From positions 286,129,957 through 286,193,956 of the forward strand of contig NC_081410.1 of assembly GCF_030272615.1 (NCBI RefSeq): a DNA stretch of 64,000 nucleotides, in the 5' to 3' direction. Under the pieces are notes generated by a model, which saw only the letters and a list, made by a program, of their open reading frames with translations, made no database searches and was not told the origin of the DNA. Below are positions 25,610 to 38,042 of the stretch, piece by piece. Source of the DNA: Cryptomeria japonica. Lineage: Eukaryota > Streptophyta > Pinopsida > Cupressales > Cupressaceae. A program made the translations under genes and the position numbers. Each line of letters starts with the position of its first letter. Position 1 is the first letter of the stretch.

Positions 25610-26915
25610 GATTTGGGTGTTTTGAAACTAGTGCTTTCAAACCACATGCCCCGAAATGAGTTTTTAAGAGCACGATGTGCATCAAAATAGCGTTTTGACA
25701 CTACAGGCTCTGGAATAGGAACTTGCGTCTCGAAAGCTTGTTGTGCCTCCAAACACCAATTTTTGAGGCATAAGCTCCAAAACAAGGTTCTAAGAGCACG
25801 TGTGCATCAAAATCAAATTTTGACGCTACCAGATCAAAAATCAGGACTTGCATCTTGAAACATTTTTGTGCCTCCAAACATTGTTTTTGATGCTCCAAAA
25901 TTGGTTCTTTTGAGGCACAATTTCTGAAACAGGTTTCTAAGAGCACAATGTGCATCAAAATTAAATTTTGATGCTACTGGCTCTAGAATCGGGGCTTGCA
26001 TCTTGAAACCTTGTTGTGCCTCAAAACATTGATTCTGATGCTCTGAATCTGGGGCTTTTGAGGCACAACCTTCGAATGAGGTTTTAAGAGTATGATGTTC
26101 ACCAAAATCAGATTTTGACGCTATTGACTATATAATCAGGACTTGCATCGTGAAACTTTTTTGTGACTTAAAAAATCAATTTTGATGCTCCAAAACTAGG
26201 GCTTTTGAGGCACAATTTCTAAAACAGGGTTCTAAGGGCACAATGTGGATCAAACTTGAATTTTGACACTACTGGCTCTAGAATAGGGCTTGCATCTTGA
26301 AACATTGTTGTGCCTCAAAACACTGATTTTGATGATCTGAAACTAGGGCTTTTGAGGCACAAGCTTCGAAATGAGGTTCTAAGAGCACAGTGTGCACCAA
26401 AATCAGATTTTGATGCTATTGACTCTAGAATCGGGACTTGCATCTTGAAACCTTATTGTGCCTCCAAACATTGATTTTGATTCTCCAAAACTGAATCTTT
26501 TGAGGCACAAGCTCTAAAATGAGCTTCTCAAAGAATGATGTGCGTCAAAATGGAATTTTGACACTACTGGCTCCAGAATAGAGACTTGTTTTTTGAAACC
26601 TTATTGTGCCTCAAAACATAGATTTTGATGTGCCAAAATCAGTGCTTTCAAGGCACATCTCTGAAATGAGGTTCTAAGAGCATGATGTACATCAAAATTG
26701 TATTTTGACTCTACCCACTTTGGAATTGGAACTTGTGTCTTTAAACCTTGTTGTGACTCCAAACACTAATTTTTATGTTTGAAAAATGAGGCTTTTGAGT
26801 GACAACCTCCTAAATGAAGTTCTAAGAATGCCATGTTTGTCAAAATCATGTTTTGATACTATCAACTTGAGAATTGGGAGTTGTGTCTTGAAACCTTGTT
26901 GTGCCTTTAAACATA
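25610..26915 (-). repeat. HOR-B unit, 9-mer with short deletion in m8 (1306 bp)
   Basis: At about 25760 'caccaatttttgaggcata' lacks about 25 bp of m8. Confidence 0.83.
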
Positions 26916-27954
26916 TACTTGGATGTTTCTAAACTAGTGCTTTCGAGCCACATGCTCTGAAACAATTTTCTAAGAGCACGATGTGCATCAAAATCACGTT
27001 TTGACACTACAGGCTCCGGAATAGGGACTTGCATATCGAAAGATTGTTGTGCCTCCAAACACAAATTTGGATGCTTTGAAACCAATTATTTTGAGGCAGA
27101 AGCTCCAAAACAAGGTTCTAATACCACGATGTGCATGAAAATCAAATTTTGATGCTACTGACTCCAAAATCAGGAGTTGCATTTTCAAACCTTGTTGTGC
27201 ATCCAAACATCGATTTTGATGCTCCAAAATTGGGGCTTTTGAGGCACAATGTCTGAAAATAAAGGTTCTAAGAGCACAATGTGCATAAAAATTAAATTTT
27301 GATGCTACTGGCTCTCGAATCAAGGCTTACATCTTGAAACCTTGTTGTGCCTCAAAACACTGATTTTGATGATCTCAAACCAGGGTTTTTGAGGCACAAG
27401 CTTCAAAATGAGGTTCTAAGAGCATGATGTGCACCAAAATAAGATTTTGATGCTATTGACTCTACAATCGGGACTTGCATCTTGAAATCTTGTTGTGCCT
27501 CCAAACATTGATTTTGATGCTCCAAAACTGAGTCTTTCAAGGCACAAGCTCTGAAATGAGCTTCTCAAAGAATGATGTGCGTCAAAATGGAATGTTGGCA
27601 CTACTGGCTCCAGAATAGGGACTTGTTTCTTGAAACCTTGTTGTGCCTCAAAACATTGATTTTGATGTGCCAAAATCAGGGCTTTCAAGGCACAATCTCC
27701 GAAATGAGGTTCTAAGAGCATGATGTACATCAAAATTGCATTTTGACTCTACCCTCTCTAGAATTGGGACTTGTGTCTTGAAACATTGTTGTGACTCCAA
27801 ACACTATTTTTTATGTTCCAAAAATGAGGCTTTTGAGTCACAACCTCCGAAATGAGGTTCTAAGAACACCATGTTTGTCAAAATCATGTTTTGATGCTAT
27901 CAGCTTGAGAATTGGGAATTGTTGTCTTGAAACCTTGTTGTGCCTTTAGACATT
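26916..27954 (-). repeat. HOR-B unit, 7-mer lacking m1 and m2 (1039 bp)
   Basis: Near 27330-27370 m9 is followed directly by m3 ('aacactgattttgatgatc'). Confidence 0.84.
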
Positions 27955-29286
27955 GATTTGGGTGTTTTGAAACTGGTGCTTTCAAGCCACATGCTCTGAA
28001 ATGAGTTTCTAAGAGCACGATGTACATCAAAATCACATTTTGACACTACAAGCTCTGGAATAGGGACTTGCATCTTGAAAGCTTATTGTGCCTCCAAACA
28101 CTAATTTTGATGCTTTGAAACTGATGATTTTTAGGCATAAGCTCCAAAACAAGGTTCTAAGAGCATAATGTGCAGCAAAATCAAATTTTGACACTACTGG
28201 CTCCAGAATCAGGACTTCCATCTTGAAACCTTGTTGTGCCTCCAAACATCGATTCTGATGCTCCAAAATTGGGGATTTTGAGGCACAATTTTTGAAACAA
28301 GGTTCTAAGAGCACAATGTGCATCAAAATTAAATTTTGATGCTACTGGCTCTAGAATCAGGGCTTCCATCTTGAAACCTTGTTGTACCTCAAAACATTGA
28401 TTATGATGCTCTGAATCTGGGGCTTTTGAGGCACAAGCTTCGAATGAGGGTTTAAGAGCATAATGTGCGCCAAAATCAGATTTTGATGCTATTGACTCTA
28501 TAATCGGGACTTGCATCTTGAAACTTTGTTGTGACTCCTAAAATTGATTTTGATGCTCCAAAACTAGGGGTTTTTGAGCCACAATTTCTAAAACATGGTT
28601 CTAAGGGCACAATGTGCATCAAGCTTGAATTTTGATGCTAGTGGCTCTAGAATAGAGGCTTGCATCTTGAAACCTTGTTGTGCCTCAAAACACTAATTTT
28701 GATGATCCGAAACCAGGGCTTTGGAGGCACAAGCTTCGAAATGAGGTTCTAAGAGCACGATGTGCACCAAAATCAAATTTTGATGCTATTGACTCTAGAA
28801 TCGGGACTTGCATTTTCAAACCTTGTTGTGCCTCCAAACATTGATTTTGATGCTCCAAAACTGAGTCTTTCGAGGCAAAAGCTCTGAAATGAGCTTCTCA
28901 AAGAATGATGTGCATCAAAATGGAATTTTGATACTACTGGCTGCAGAATAGGGACTTGTTTCTTGAAACCTTGTTGTGCCTCAAAACATTGATTTTGATG
29001 TGCCAAAATAAGGGCTTTCAAGGCACAATCTCTGAAATGAGGTTCTAAGAGCATGATGTACATCAAAATTGCATTTTGACTCTACCCACTCTAGAATTTG
29101 GACCTGTGTGTTGAAATCTTGTTGTGACTCCAAACACTAATTTTTATGTTCCAAAAATGAGGCTTTTGAGTCACAACCTCCGAGATGAGGTTCTAAGAAC
29201 ACCATGTTTGTCAAAATTGTGTTTTGATGCTATCAGCTTGAGAATTGGGACTTGTGTCTTGAAACCTTGTTGTGCCTTTAAACATT
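27955..29286 (-). repeat. HOR-B unit, complete 9-mer (1332 bp)
   Basis: Anchor to anchor, all nine monomers in order. Confidence 0.88.
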
Positions 29287-30396
29287 CATTTGGGTGTTTT
29301 GAAACTGCTGCTCTCGAGCCACATGCTCCAAAATGAGTTTCTAAGAGCACGATGTGCATCAAAATCACATTTTGACACTACAGGCTCCGGAATAGGGAAC
29401 TGCGTCTTGAAAGCTTGTTGTGCCTCCAAACACCAATTTTGATGCTTTGAAACCAATGATTTTGAGGCATAAGCTCCAAAATAAGGTTCTAAGAGAACGA
29501 TGTGTGTCCAAATCAAATTTTGATGCTATCAGCTCCAGAATCAGGATTTGCATCTTGAAACCTTGTTGTGCCTCCAAACATCGATTTTGATGCTCCAAAA
29601 TTGGGGCTTTTGAGGCACAATTTCTGCAATAGGTTTCTAAGAGCACAATGTGCATCCAAATTAAATTTTGATGCTACTAGATCTAGAATCAGGGTTTGCA
29701 TCTTGAAACCTTGTTGTGCCTCAAAACATTGATTCTGATGCTCTGAATCTAGGGCTTTTGAGGCACAACCTTCGAATGAGGTTTTAAGAGCATGATGTGT
29801 GCCAAAATTAGATTTTGACACTATTGACTCTATAATTAGGACTTGCATCTTGAAACTTTCTTGTGACTCCAAAAATTGATTTTGATGCTCCAAAACTGGG
29901 GCTTTTCAGGCACAATTTCTAAAACAGGGTTCTAAGGGCACAATGTGCATGAAACTTGAATTTTGACGCTACTGGTTCTAGAAAAGGGGCTTGCATCTTG
30001 AAACCTTGTTGTGCCTCAAAACACTAATTTTGATTATTTGAAACCAGGGCTTTTGAGGCAAAAGCTTCGAAATGAGGTTCTAAGAGCACGATGTGTACCA
30101 AAATCAGATTTTTATGCTATTGACTCTAGAATCGGGACTTGCATCTTGAAACCTTGTTGTGCCTCCAAACATTGATTTTGATGCTCCAAAACTGAATCTT
30201 TCAAGGAACAAGCTCTGAAATTTGCTTCTCAAAGAATGATGTGTGTCAAAATGGAATTTTGATGCTATTGGCTCCGGAATAGGGACTTGTTTCTTGAAAC
30301 CTTGTTGTGCCTCAAAACTTGGATTTTGATGTGCCAAAATCAGGGCTTTCAAGGCACAATATCTGAAATGAGGTTCTAAGAGCATGATGTACATCA
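29287..30396 (-). repeat. HOR-B unit truncated by strand switch
   Basis: m7, m8, m9, m1 to m5 are present. The unit ends within m5 after 'catgatgtacatcaa', where the array turns to F orientation. Confidence 0.85.
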
Positions 30397-32670
30397 AGGT
30401 AACAAGGCACAAGTCCCATTTCAAGAGTTGGTAGCGTCAAAATGCAATTTTGATGTACATCATGCTCTTAGAACCTCATTTCAGAGCTTGTGCCTTGAAA
30501 GCCTTGATTTTGGATAATCAAAATTATTGTTTGGAGGCACAACAAGGTTTCAAGAGGCAAGTCCCTATTCCAAAAAATGTAATTTTGATGCACATCATGC
30601 TCTTAGAACCTCATTCTGTAGCATGTGGCTTGAAAGCTCTAGTTTCAAAACATCAAAATCAATGTTTAAAGAGAGAGCAAGGTGTCAAGACACAAGTCTT
30701 GATTCTCAAGCTGATAGCGTGAAAACACGATTTTAACAAACATGGTATTCTTAGAAACTAACTTCAGAGGTTGTGCCTAAAAAGCATTATTTTTTGAGCA
30801 TAAATATTAGTGTTTGGAGGCAGAACAAGGTTTCAAGAAACAAGTCCCAATTCCAGAGTCAGTAGTGTCAAACACAATTTTGATGTACATCGTACTCTTA
30901 GAACCTCATTTTAGAGCTTGTGCCTTGAAAGCCCTGATTTTGGAACATCAAAATCAGTGTTTGGAGGCATAACAAAGTTTCAAGGTGCAATTTCCGATTC
31001 TAGAGTCAATAGCATCAAAATCTGATTTTGGCGCACATCGTGCTCTTAGAACCTTATTTCAGAGCATGTGGCTCGAAAGCTCTAGTTTCAAAACATCAAA
31101 ATCAATGTTTAGAGGCACACCAAGGTTTCAAGACACAAGTCCCGATTCTCAAGTTCATAGCATCAAAACATGATTTTGATGAACATGGTGTTCTTAGAAT
31201 CTCATTTCATAGGTTGTGCCTCAAAAGCCTCATTTTGGAGTATAAAAAATAGTATTTGGAGGCACAACAAGGTTTCAAGACACAAGTCCCAATTCCAGAG
31301 TCGGTAGTGTCAAAACGCAATTTTTATGTACATCCTGCTCTTAGAACCTCATTTCAGAGCTTGTGCTTTGAAAGCCCTGATTTTGGAACATCAAAATGAA
31401 TGTTTTGAATCCAACAATGTTTCAAAAAGCAAGTCCCTATTTCGGATCTTATAGCACATGATTCTCTTAGAAGTTCATTTCGGAGCTTGTGCCTCGAAAG
31501 ACCCAGTTTTGGAGCATCAAAATCAATGTTTGGAGGCACAACAAGGTTTCAAGATGCAAATGTTAATTCTAGAGTCAATAGTTTCATAATCTGGTTTTTG
31601 AGCACATCTTGCTCTTAAAACCTTATTTCAAAGCTTGCGCCTTGAAAGCCCCGGTTCGGAGCATCATAATCATTTTTTTGAGGCACAACAAGATTTCAAG
31701 ATGGAAGACCCAATTCTAGAGCCAGTAGCATCAAAATTCAATTTTGATGCACATTGTGCTCTTAGAACCTTGTTTAGTAAATTATGCCTCAAAAGCCCCA
31801 GTTTTTTAGCATCAAAATCAATGTTTGGAGGCACAACAAGTTTTCAAGATGCAAGTCCTGATTCTAGAGCAAATACCTTCAAAATTTGATTTTGATGCAC
31901 ATTATGCTCTAAGATTCTTGATTTGGAGCTTATGCCTGAAAATCTTCAGTTTTGAAGCTTCAAAACTAGTGTTAGGAGGCACAACAAGCTTTCAAGATGC
32001 AAGTCCCTATTCCAAAGCTTGTAGTGTGAAAACATGATTTTGATGCATGTTCATTTTGGAGCTTGTGCCTCGAAAGACCCAGTTTTGGAGCATCAAAATC
32101 AATGTTTGGAGGCACAACAAGGTTTCAAGATGCAAGTCCCGATTCTAGAGTCAATAGCGTCAAAATCTGATTTTGGCGTACATCGTGCTCTTAGAACCTT
32201 ATTTCGAAGCTTGTGCCTCAAAAGCCCTGGTTTCGAATCATCAAAATCAGTATTTTGAGGCACAACATGGTTTCAAGATGCAAGCCACCATTCTAGAGCC
32301 AGTAACATCAAAATTCAAGTTTGATGCACATTGTGCCCTTAGAACCCTATTTTAGAAATTGTGCCTCAAAATCCCCAGTTTTGGAGCATCAAAAATGATT
32401 TTTGGAGTTACAACAACATTTAAAGATGTAAGTCCTGATAATAGAGTCAATAGTGTCAAAATCTTATTTTGGCGCACATCATGCTCTTAAAACCTCTTTC
32501 GAAGCTTGTGCCTCAAAAGCCCCATATTCAGAGCATTAGAATCAATTTTTTGAGACACAACAAGGTTTCAAGATGCAAGCCCCAATTCTAGAGCCAGTAG
32601 CATCAAAATTTAATTTTCATGCACATTGTTCTCTTAGAACCCTATTTCAGAAATTCTGCCTCAAAAGCCC
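30397..32670 (+). repeat. Satellite block 5, F orientation, HOR-A passing into HOR-B
   Basis: Begins 'ggtaacaaggcacaagtcc' and continues as A-type F monomers (for example 'caaaacatcaaaatcaatg' near 31090 and 'ctcttagaagttcattt' near 31460). From about 32200 the monomers are B-type m3, m2, m1, m9 ('ggatcatc'-like, 'agattcagagcat'-like). It ends near 32670, where F sequence 'tcaaaagccc' meets R sequence 'ccaaatttgattcttt'. It is paralogous to 45901-47800 and 55500-57060. Confidence 0.86.
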
Positions 32671-35355
32671 CCAAATTTGATTCTTTCAAAACACAAGCTC
32701 TGAAATGAGCTTCTCAAAGAATGATGTGCATCAAAATGGAATGTTGACTCTGCTGGCTCCGGAATAGGGACTTGTTTCTTGAAACCTTGTTGTGCCTCAA
32801 AACATTGATTTTGATGTGCCAAAATCGGGGCTTTCAAGGCACAATCTCCGAAATGAGGTTCTAAGAGCATGATGTACATCAAAATTGCATTTTGACTCTA
32901 CCCACTCTAGAATTGGGACTTGTGTCTTGAAACCTTGTTGTGACTCCAAACACTAATTTTTATGTTCCAAAAATGAGGCTTTTGAGTCACAACCTCCGCA
33001 ATGAGGTTCTAGGGAACACAATGTTTGTCAAAATCATGTTTTGATGCTATCAGCTTGAGAATTGGGACTTGTGTCTTGAAACCTTGTTGTGCCTTTAAAC
33101 ATTGATTTGCGTGTTTTGAAATTGGAGCTTTTGAGGCACATGCTCCGAAATGAGTTTCTAAGAGCACGATGTGCATAAAAATCACGTTTGGACACTACAG
33201 GCTCCAGAATAGGGACTTGCGTCTCGAAACATTGTTGTGCCTCCAAACACCATTTTTGATGCTTTGAAACCGATGATTTTGAGGCATAAGCTCCAAAAAA
33301 AGGTTCTAAGAGCACGATAAGCGTCAAAATAAAATTTTGATGCTACCGGCTCTAGAATCAGGACTTGCATCTTTAAAACTTATTGTGCCTCCAAGCATCG
33401 ATTTTGATGCTCCAAAACTAGGGTTTTGAGTCATAATTTCTAAAACTGGGTTCTAAGAGCACAATGTGCATCAAAATTAAATTTTGATGCTACTGGCTCT
33501 AGAATCGGAGCTTGCATCTTGAAACCTTTTTGTGCCTAAAAACATTGATACTGATGCTCTGAATCTGGGGCTTTTGAGGCACAAGCTTCGAATGAGGTTT
33601 TAAGAGCAAGATGTGCACCAAAATCAGATTTTGACGCTATTGACTCTATAATCAGGACTTGCATCTTGAAACTTTGTTGTGACTCCAAAAATCAATTTTG
33701 ATGCTTCAAAACTGGGGCTTTTGAGGCACAATTTCTAAAACAGGATTCTAAGGGCACAATGTGCATCAAACTTGAATTTTGATGCTACTGGCTCTAGAAT
33801 AGGGGCTTGCATCTTGAAGCCTTATTGTGCCTCAAAACACTGATTTTAATGATCTGAAACAAGGCTTTTGTGGCACAAGCTTTGAAATGAGGTTCTAAGA
33901 GCACAATGTGCACCAAAATCAGATTTTGATGCTATTGACTCTAGAATCGGAACTTGCATCTTGAAACCTTGTTGTGCCTCCAAACATTGATTTTGATGCT
34001 CCAAAACTGAGTCGTTCAAGGCAAAAGCTTTGAAATGAGCTTCTCAAAGAATGATGTGCATCAAAATGGAATTTTGACACTACTGGCTCCGGAATAGGAA
34101 CTTTTTTCTTGAAACATTGTTGTGCCTCAAAACATTGATTTTGATGTGCTAAAATCAGGGATTACAAGGCACAATGTCCAAAAAGAGGTTTTAAGACCAT
34201 TATGTACATCAAAATTGCATTTTGACTCTACCCACTCTGGAATTGGGATTTGTGTCTTGAATCCTTGTTGTGACTCCAAACACTAATTTTTATGTTCCAA
34301 AAATGAGGCTTTTGAGTCACAACCTCCGAAATGAGGTTCTAGGAACACCATGTTTGTCAAAATTGTGTTTTGATGCTATCAGCTTGAGAATTGGGACTTG
34401 TGTCTTGAAACCTTGTTGTGCCTCTAAACATTGATTTGGGTATTTTGAAACTGGTGCTTTCGAGCCACATGCTCCGAAATGAGTTTCTAAGAGCACGATG
34501 TGCAACAAAATCACATTTTGACACTATAGGCTCTGAAATAGGGACTTGTGTCTCTAAAGGTTGTTGTGCCTCCAAACACCAATTTTGATGCTTTGAAATC
34601 GATGATTTTGAGGTATAAGCTCCAAAACAAGGTTCTAAGAGCACGATGTGCGTCAAAATGAAATTTTGACTCTACCAACTCTAGAATCAGGACTTGCATC
34701 TTGAAACCTTGTTGTGCCTCCAAACATCGACTTTGATGCTCCACAATTCGGGCTTTTGAGGCACAATTTCTGAAACGGGGTTCTAAGAGCACAATGGACA
34801 TCAAAATTAAATTTTGATGCTACTGGCTCTAGAATCGTGGCTTGCATCTTGAAACCTTGTTGTGCCTCAAAACATTTATTTTGATGCTCTAAATCTGGGG
34901 TTTTTGAGGCACAAGCTTTGAATGAGGTTTTAAGAGAACGATGTGCGCCAAAATCAGATTTTGACGCTATAGACTCTATAATCGGGACTTGCATCTTGGA
35001 ACTTTGTTGTGACTCCAAAAATCGATTTTGATGCTCCAAAACTAGGGCTTTTGAGGTACAATTTCTAAAACAGGGTTCTAAGGGCACAATGTGCATCAAA
35101 CTTGAATTTTGATGCTACTGGCTCTAGAATAGGGGCTTGCATCTTGAAACCTTGTTGTGCCTCAAAACATTAATTTTGATGATCCGAAACCAGAGCTTTT
35201 GAGGCACAAGCTTTGAAATGAGGTTCTAAGAGCACGATGTGCACCAAAATCAGATTTTGAAGCTATGGACTCTAGAATCAGGACTTGCATCTTGAAACCT
35301 TGTTGTGCCTCCAAACATTGATTTTGATGCTCCAAAACTGAGTCTTTTGAGGCAC
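32671..35355 (-). repeat. Satellite block 6, HOR-B, R orientation
   Basis: Starts in m4, then m5 and m6. It holds a complete unit between the m7 anchors at 33104 and 34433 and then runs m7 to m4. It ends inside m4 ('gagtcttttgaggcac'), where the array flips to F. Its first m6 has the 'agggaacacaatg' variant. Confidence 0.9.
33104..34432 (-). repeat. HOR-B unit, complete 9-mer (1329 bp)
   Basis: Anchor to anchor, all nine monomers in order. Confidence 0.88.
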
Positions 35356-35913
35356 TGTTTAGAGGCACAACAAGGTTTCAAGAAACAAGTCCCTATTTGG
35401 GAGCCAGTAGCGTCAAAATTTCATTTTCACGCACATCATTCTTTGAGAAGCTCATTTCAGAGCTCGTGCTTGTGCCTCGAAAGACTCAGTTTTGGAGCAT
35501 CAAAATCAATGTTTGGAGGCACAATAAGGTTTCAATATGCAACTCCTGATTCTAGAATCAATAGCATCAAAATCTTATTTTGGTGCACATTGTGCTCTCA
35601 GAACCTCATTCTGAAGCTTGTGCCTCAAAAGCTCTTGTTTCAGATCATCAAAATCAGTGTTTTGAGGAACAACAAGGTTTCAAGATGCAAGTCCCAATTA
35701 TAGAGTCAAAAGCATTAAAATACGATTTTGGTGCACATTGTGCTCTTAAACCCTCATTCAAAGCTTGTGCCTTGAAAGCACAGATTCAGAGCATCAGAAT
35801 CAATGTTTTGAGGCACAACAAGGTTTCAAGATGCAAGCATAGATTCTAGAGCTAGTAGCAACAAAATTTAATTTTGATGCACATTGTGCTCTTAGAAATC
35901 TCTTTTAGAAATT
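35356..35913 (+). repeat. Satellite block 7, short inverted HOR-B island (F)
   Basis: About 560 bp, just under four monomers, in F orientation inside an R array. B-type m4 ('ctttgagaagctcattt') is followed by m3-like and then m1-like monomers. The left junction shares the 'gaggcac' context. The right junction joins F 'ttagaaattg' to R 'aaacattgattctgat' near 35914. A 6-bp direct repeat ('gtgcttgtgc') interrupts the first monomer near 35467. Confidence 0.85.
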
Positions 35914-36798
35914 GAAACATTGATTCTGATACTCTGAATCTGGGGCTTTTGAGGCACAAGCTTCGAATCAGGTTTTAAGAGTGCGATGTGCACCCAAATC
36001 AGATTTTGAAGCTATTGACTCTATTATCAGGACTTGCATCTTGAAACTTTGTTGTGACTCATAAAATCAATTTTGATGCTCCAAAACTAGGTCTTTTGAG
36101 GCACAATTTCTAAAACAAGGTTCTAAGGGAACAATGTGCATCAAACTTGAATTTTGATGCTACTAGCTCTATAATAGGGGCTTGCAACTTGAAACCTTGT
36201 TGTGCCTCAAAACACTGATTTTGATGATCCAAAACTAGGGCTTTTGCAGCACAACCTTCGAAATGAGGTTCTAAGAGCACAATGTGCATCAAAATCAGAT
36301 TTTGATGCTATTGACTCTAGAATCAGGATTTACATCTTGAAACCTTGTTGTGCCTCCAAACATTGATTTTGATGCTCCAAAACTGAGTCTTTCGAGGCAC
36401 AATCTCTTAAATGAGCTTCTCAAAGAATGATGTGCATCAAAATGGAATTTTGATGCTGCAGGCTCCAGAATAGGGACTTATTTCTTGAAACCTTGAAAAC
36501 TGATTTTGATGTGCCAAAATCAGGGCTTTCAAGGCACAATGTCTGAAATGAGGTTCTAAGAGCATGATGTACATCAAAATTGTATTTTGACTCTACCTAG
36601 TCTAGAATTGGGACTTGTGTCTTGAATCCTTGTTGTGACTCCAAACACTAATTTTTATGTTCCAAAAATGAGGCTTTTGAGTCACAACCTCTGAAATGGG
36701 GTTCTAGGGAACACAGTGTTTGTCAAAATCATGTTTTGATGCTATCAGCTTGAGAATTGGGACTTGTGTCTTGAAACCTTGTTGTGCCTTTAAACATA

Positions 36799-38042
36799 GA
36801 TTTGGGTGTTTTGAAATTGGAGCTTTCAAGCCACATGCTCCGAAATGAGTTTCTAAGAGCACGATGTGCATAAAAATCATGTTTTGACACTACAGGCTCT
36901 AGAATAGGGACTTGCATCTTGAAAGCTTGGTGTGCCTCCAAACACAAATTTTGATGCTTTGAAACTGATGATTTTGAGGCATAAGCTCCAAATCAAGGTT
37001 CTAAGAGCAAGATGTGCATCAAAATCAAATTTTGACGCTACTAGCTCCAAAATCAGGACTTGCATCTTGAAACCTTGTTGTGCCTGCAAACATTGATTTT
37101 GATGCTCCAAAACTGGGGCTTTTGAGGCACAATTTTTAAAACAGGGTTCTAAGAGCACAATGTGCATCAAAATTAAATTTTCATACTACTGGCTTTAGAA
37201 TTGGGGCTTGCATCTTGAGACCTTGTTGCACCTCAAAACATTTATTCTGATGCTCTGAATCTGGGGCTTTTGAGGCACAAGCTTCGAATGAGGTTTTAAG
37301 AGCACAATGTACGCCAAAATCAGATTTTGACGCTATTGACTATATAATCGAGACATGCATCTTGAAACTTTGTTGTGACTCTAAAAATTGATTTTGATGC
37401 TCTAAAATAGGTGCTTGCATCTTGAAACCTTGTTGTGCCTCAAAACACTGATTTTGATGATCCAAAACTAGGGCTTTTGAGGCACAAGCTTTGAAATGAG
37501 GTTCTAACAGCACGTTGTGCACCAAAATAAGATTTTGATGCTATTGACTATAGAATCAGGACTTGCATCTTGAAACCTTGTTGTGCCTCCAAACATTGAT
37601 TTTGATGCTCCAAAACTGAGTCTTTCGAGGCACAAGCTCTGAAATGAGCTTCTCAAAGAATGATGTGCGTCAAAATGGAATTTTGACGCTACTGGCTCCA
37701 GAATAGGGACTTGTTTCTTGAAACCATGTTGTGCTTGAAAACATTGATTTTGATGTGCCAAAATCAGGGCTTTCAAGGCACAATCTCCAAAATGCGGTTC
37801 TAAGAGCATGATGTACATCAAAATTGCATTTTGAATCTACACACTCTGGAATTGGGACTTGTGTCTTGAACCCTTGTTGTGACTCCAAATAGCAATTTTT
37901 ATGTTCCAAAAATGAGGTTTTTGTGTCACAACCTTCGAAATGAGGTTCTAGGGAACACAATATTTGTCAAAATCGTGTTTTGATGCTATCAGCTTGAGAA
38001 TTGGCACTTGTGTCTTGAAACCTTATTGTGCCTTTAAACATT
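36799..38042 (-). repeat. HOR-B unit with most of m2 deleted (1244 bp)
   Basis: Near 37400-37415 'gatgctctaaaataggtgct' joins the two ends of m2. Confidence 0.82.

Larger units (their letters stand above)
10736..30396 (-). repeat. Satellite block 4, main HOR-B array, R orientation
   Basis: Continuous nine-monomer HOR array. The m7 anchor (the g of 'gatttgggtg' or its variant) lies at 12106, 13436, 14767, 15642, 16974, 18194, 19501, 20746, 21931, 23261, 24426, 25610, 26916, 27955 and 29287. Full units are 1330-1332 bp. Shorter units are explained by identifiable losses of whole monomers or by hybrid monomers, listed separately. The left boundary with HOR-A is the odd junction 'gtgccttctatgtaattt' near 10733. 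The right boundary is the strand switch at about 30396. Confidence 0.93.
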
